Source: Candidatus Omnitrophota bacterium (GTDB lineage: Bacteria > Omnitrophota > Gorgyraeia > 2-02-FULL-51-18 > JAGOUK01). Taken from it: 16,288 bases of DNA. Numbering within the stretch: the first letter of the stretch is position 1; each line of letters opens with the position of its first letter. Both the position numbers and the translations under genes were made by a program. The notes below the pieces were generated by a model, which saw only the letters and a list, made by a program, of their open reading frames with translations, was not told where the DNA came from and made no database searches. Positions 14,182 to 16,288 of the stretch are shown piece after piece. The stretch covers positions 1-16,288 of the forward strand of contig JAGOUK010000007.1 in the NCBI GenBank assembly GCA_018061225.1, read 5' to 3'.

Positions 14182-14960
14182 GATGTCAAAAGCCCTCTCA
14201 GCGCGTCACCCGGATCGGTTTGAGTCATCAACCCCTCACCCACCAGAACCGCGTCCGCGCCATAATCCCTCACAGTCTCAAAGTCCCGGCGTGATTTGAT
14301 GCCGCTCTCAGAGACGATCACGCTTCCTTTGGGCGCAAGGCCCGCCAGGCGCTTTGTCGTGTTGAGCGATACTTCGAATGTCTTAAGGTCCCGGTTATTG
14401 ATGCCGATCAATGCTTCCGGCATATGCTTGATCTTGGCAAACTCGGATTCGCCGTGCAGCTCAGCGAGCACATCGAGCCCAAGTGCCATGGCCGTGTCAT
14501 ATAAATCTCTCATGAGGGCGGCGTCCAATGCTTCTGCGATCAGGAGCACGGCATCGGCCCCCGCTGCCCGGCTCTCAAATATCTGATAGGGGTCGACCAC
14601 AAAGTCTTTGCGCAGCAGGGGCAGCCTGACAGTCGCGCGAACCATTTTTAGGTCCTCGAGAGATCCGCCAAAGAATGGTCCATCGGTCAAGACAGACAAG
14701 CAGGAAGCCCCGGCCTTTTCGTAGCCCGCTGTGACGGATGCCGCGTCTGCCCCCTGCTTCAAATACCCCTTGGAGGGCGACTTGCGCTTGAATTCGGCGA
14801 TCACGGCCGGTTTGACGGCTGCCGCCAGGATCGCCCGCTTGAAGCCGCGGGGACGATCCGCCTCCTTAGCCAGTTGTTCACAGGCGCTTTGGGTCAGCGT
14901 TTTCTTGGCCTCAGCAACTTCTTTGCGTTTGGAGACTAGTATTTGATCCAGAATATTCAT
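14175..14960 (-). CDS. trpC: Indole-3-glycerol phosphate synthase
   Basis: TrpC closes the indole ring by decarboxylation and dehydration of CdRP. The 261-residue single-function protein has all key residues: Glu56 and Lys58 in IAEFKRKSPSKG, LTDGPFFGGSLEDL (91-104), the catalytic Lys118 in LLRKDF, Glu167 in VLAEL, INNRDL (187-192) and SESGI (217-221) with Glu218. The ATG at 14960 places MNILDQIL at the N-terminus, as in the family; the longer frame to 15056 reads out of the trpD end and is not conserved. It starts 10 bp after trpD without a visible Shine-Dalgarno, suggesting coupling, and overlaps trpF. Confidence 0.96.
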   Translation of the reverse strand: MNILDQILVSKRKEVAEAKKTLTQSACEQLAKEADRPRGFKRAILAAAVKPAVIAEFKRKSPSKGYLKQGADAASVTAGYEKAGASCLSVLTDGPFFGGSLEDLKMVRATVRLPLLRKDFVVDPYQIFESRAAGADAVLLIAEALDAALMRDLYDTAMALGLDVLAELHGESEFAKIKHMPEALIGINNRDLKTFEVSLNTTKRLAGLAPKGSVIVSESGIKSRRDFETVRDYGADAVLVGEGLMTQTDPGDALRGLLTSC

Positions 14961-14970
14961 CGAATCACAT

Positions 14971-16011
14971 TTAGTTTTGTTGATAAAAATCGGTGATCTC
15001 GGCCACTTTTCTCCGGACGCTTCCATTCCGCAACAGCAGTCGGGCCAGTTCGACACCCTCTTTCACTGTCCGCGCGCGGTCCGCGGCCTTGAGTGCGAAC
15101 GCGGCATTCAGCACCACCAGGTCCGTTTTGGGACCCTCGATGCCGTCAATGATGGCTAAGCCCTCACGAACTGCCGACTGCGCATTATCAGACCGCAACG
15201 TGCCCTCAGCCGCGCGGGTCACCCCGCCCTCTTCCGGCGTAAAAATATACTGTCTCAAAACGCCATTCTCCCACTCCGCCACCTGCGTCGGAGCCGCCGG
15301 GCTAACCTCATCTAAGCCGTCCTCCGAATGCACAACGATCGCGTGCTTGGACCCGAGGGCGCCGAGCGCTTCGGCCACGAGCGTAACCAGCCGAGATTCA
15401 TAAACCCCGATCAGCTGATGCGTGGCACCCGCGGGATTGGTGATGGGTCCCAGGCAGTTAAAAAGCGTGCGTCCGGTGATCGTCTTACGCGCCGCGGCCG
15501 CATGGCGCACCGAAGGGTGAAATTGCGGCGCGTAAAAAAATGCAAAATTTGTTTTTTTGAGCCCTTCCACAAGCTTCCCGGGCGCTGTCTCCAGCGGCAC
15601 TCCGATCGCGGATAAAAAATCCGCGCTTCCGCAAACACCCGATACGGCGCGATTTCCATGCTTGGCCACCGGCACCCCGGCCGCCGCGGCGATCAAAGAC
15701 ACGATGCTCGACACGTTCACAGTGCAGCTGCCGTCACCTCCGGTGCCGCAGGTGTCGAGCACGCCGTCCAAACCGGGCTGCACACGCACGCCGGCGCTGC
15801 GCATGGCACGGGCCGCTTCGGTGATCTCAGAGGCGGTCTCGCCTTTGGCCCGCAGCAATTCGAGCGCTTCAACAACATCTTCGGTCCGAAGCTCCCCGCT
15901 CATCAACTGCGTCATGAAGGCGCGTGTCTGCTCCGGCGCCCAGTCTTGCCTGGCTCTCAACGCTTCGAGCAGCGGCTTAATAGACGCCGAATCCGCCTGA
16001 GCTCCGCTCAT
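14971..16011 (-). CDS. trpD: Anthranilate phosphoribosyltransferase
   Basis: TrpD joins anthranilate to PRPP to give N-(5-phosphoribosyl)anthranilate. At 346 residues it is normal and not fused to the amidotransferase. The small helical N-terminal domain is followed by the PRPP loop DTCGTGGDG (86-94) and VNVSS. KHGNRAVSGVCGSAD (117-131) is a variant of the usual KHGNRSVSSxxGSAD. GRTLFNCLGPITNPAGA and the DGLDE metal/anthranilate motif follow. The ATG overlaps the trpG stop as ATGA, supporting coupled translation of the two parts of the early pathway. Confidence 0.96.
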   Translation of the reverse strand: MSGAQADSASIKPLLEALRARQDWAPEQTRAFMTQLMSGELRTEDVVEALELLRAKGETASEITEAARAMRSAGVRVQPGLDGVLDTCGTGGDGSCTVNVSSIVSLIAAAAGVPVAKHGNRAVSGVCGSADFLSAIGVPLETAPGKLVEGLKKTNFAFFYAPQFHPSVRHAAAARKTITGRTLFNCLGPITNPAGATHQLIGVYESRLVTLVAEALGALGSKHAIVVHSEDGLDEVSPAAPTQVAEWENGVLRQYIFTPEEGGVTRAAEGTLRSDNAQSAVREGLAIIDGIEGPKTDLVVLNAAFALKAADRARTVKEGVELARLLLRNGSVRRKVAEITDFYQQN

Positions 16012-16288
16012 CGCATCCTTAAAAAGTTACGCAGCAGCGTCATCCCCGTCGTCGTCAAAATAGATTCCGGATGAAACTGCACGCCGTAAATCGGAAACTC
16101 CACATGCGCCACACCCATGATTTCCTGGTCCGCCGTCCATGCGATGGACTTGAGTGATTTAGGAAGACTCTTGGGCTCGATTAGAAGGGAGTGATAACGA
16201 GTCGCCGTGAAAGGGCTGGCAATGCCGGCAAAAAGCGGATGACCGTCATGGTGTATTTCGGAAGTCTTACCGTGCATGATGCGGTCCG
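16008..16288 (-). CDS. trpG: Anthranilate synthase component II, glutamine amidotransferase (5' end outside window)
   Basis: The visible 92 residues are the C-terminal half of a class I glutamine amidotransferase that supplies ammonia to TrpE. The frame enters at the window edge with DRIMHGKTSEI, matching the RxxHGKxS block of TrpG/PabA. The catalytic His and Glu are in GVQFHPESILT near the C-terminus. The nucleophile cysteine must lie upstream, outside the window. The same sequence could be PabA for folate synthesis, since the two are hard to tell apart and are sometimes shared. The direct overlap with trpD favours TrpG. Confidence 0.92.
   Translation of the reverse strand, partial: DRIMHGKTSEIHHDGHPLFAGIASPFTATRYHSLLIEPKSLPKSLKSIAWTADQEIMGVAHVEFPIYGVQFHPESILTTTGMTLLRNFLRMR

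Noticed and set aside
14961..15056. A 32-residue N-terminal extension of TrpC.
   Set aside because: It is out-of-frame trpD sequence; TrpC normally starts near MNILDQIL.
1..16288. CRISPR arrays, phage, toxin-antitoxin or defence systems.
   Set aside because: I saw no regularly spaced direct repeats, integrase, transposase, Cas or defence motifs; apart from one orphan gene all coding sequence is recognisable core metabolism.

Overview
The window is a densely packed bacterial chromosomal segment of moderately high GC. Every convincing gene lies on the minus strand, so transcription runs from high to low coordinates. The genes are core metabolism and housekeeping; I see no phage, transposase, CRISPR or defence genes. 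LepB, PgsA, PlsY and GpsA indicate a bacterium with ester phospholipids, and ManC plus a phosphohexomutase point to GDP-mannose-derived surface glycans. The phylum cannot be fixed from sequence alone. A deep-branching Gram-negative lineage, such as the PVC/Omnitrophota neighbourhood, is a low-confidence guess.

Region 1 (16288 down to 11540) is a tryptophan operon in the order trpG (5' end outside the window), trpD, trpC, trpF, trpB, trpA. It covers the pathway from glutamine amidotransfer to tryptophan; trpE is presumably just upstream. Region 2 (11543 down to 4317) continues without a real gap: manC, ruvX/yqgF, rpe, a phosphoglucomutase/phosphomannomutase, lepA, lepB, pgsA and plsY. Junctions are ATGA or TAATG overlaps or gaps of at most 31 bp, so the 14 genes look like one unit of about 12 kb joining amino-acid, nucleotide-sugar, translation, secretion and phospholipid functions.

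Region 3 (4316 down to 2672) has an AT-rich spacer, an unrecognised 137-residue basic protein gene with a likely intrinsic terminator after it, and gpsA with its own good sigma70-type promoter. GpsA makes the sn-glycerol 3-phosphate used by both PlsY and PgsA, so phospholipid genes flank the orphan gene.

Region 4 (2671 down to 2339) is non-coding apart from a tRNA-Pro(GGG) gene. It carries a 106-bp near-symmetrical palindrome ending 2 bp from the tRNA 5' end, a second imperfect palindrome sharing a core with the first, and a small hairpin with a T6 run just after the tRNA.

Region 5 (2338 down to 1) holds hom and thrC (3' end outside the window), overlapping by one base, for aspartate-semialdehyde to threonine; thrB is not in view.

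The most unusual items are the palindromic repeats abutting tRNA-Pro, the trp-to-phospholipid superoperon, a Glu at the expected catalytic Asp position of TrpF, and the orphan AT-rich gene. I did not find convincing evidence of a wholly new biological system.
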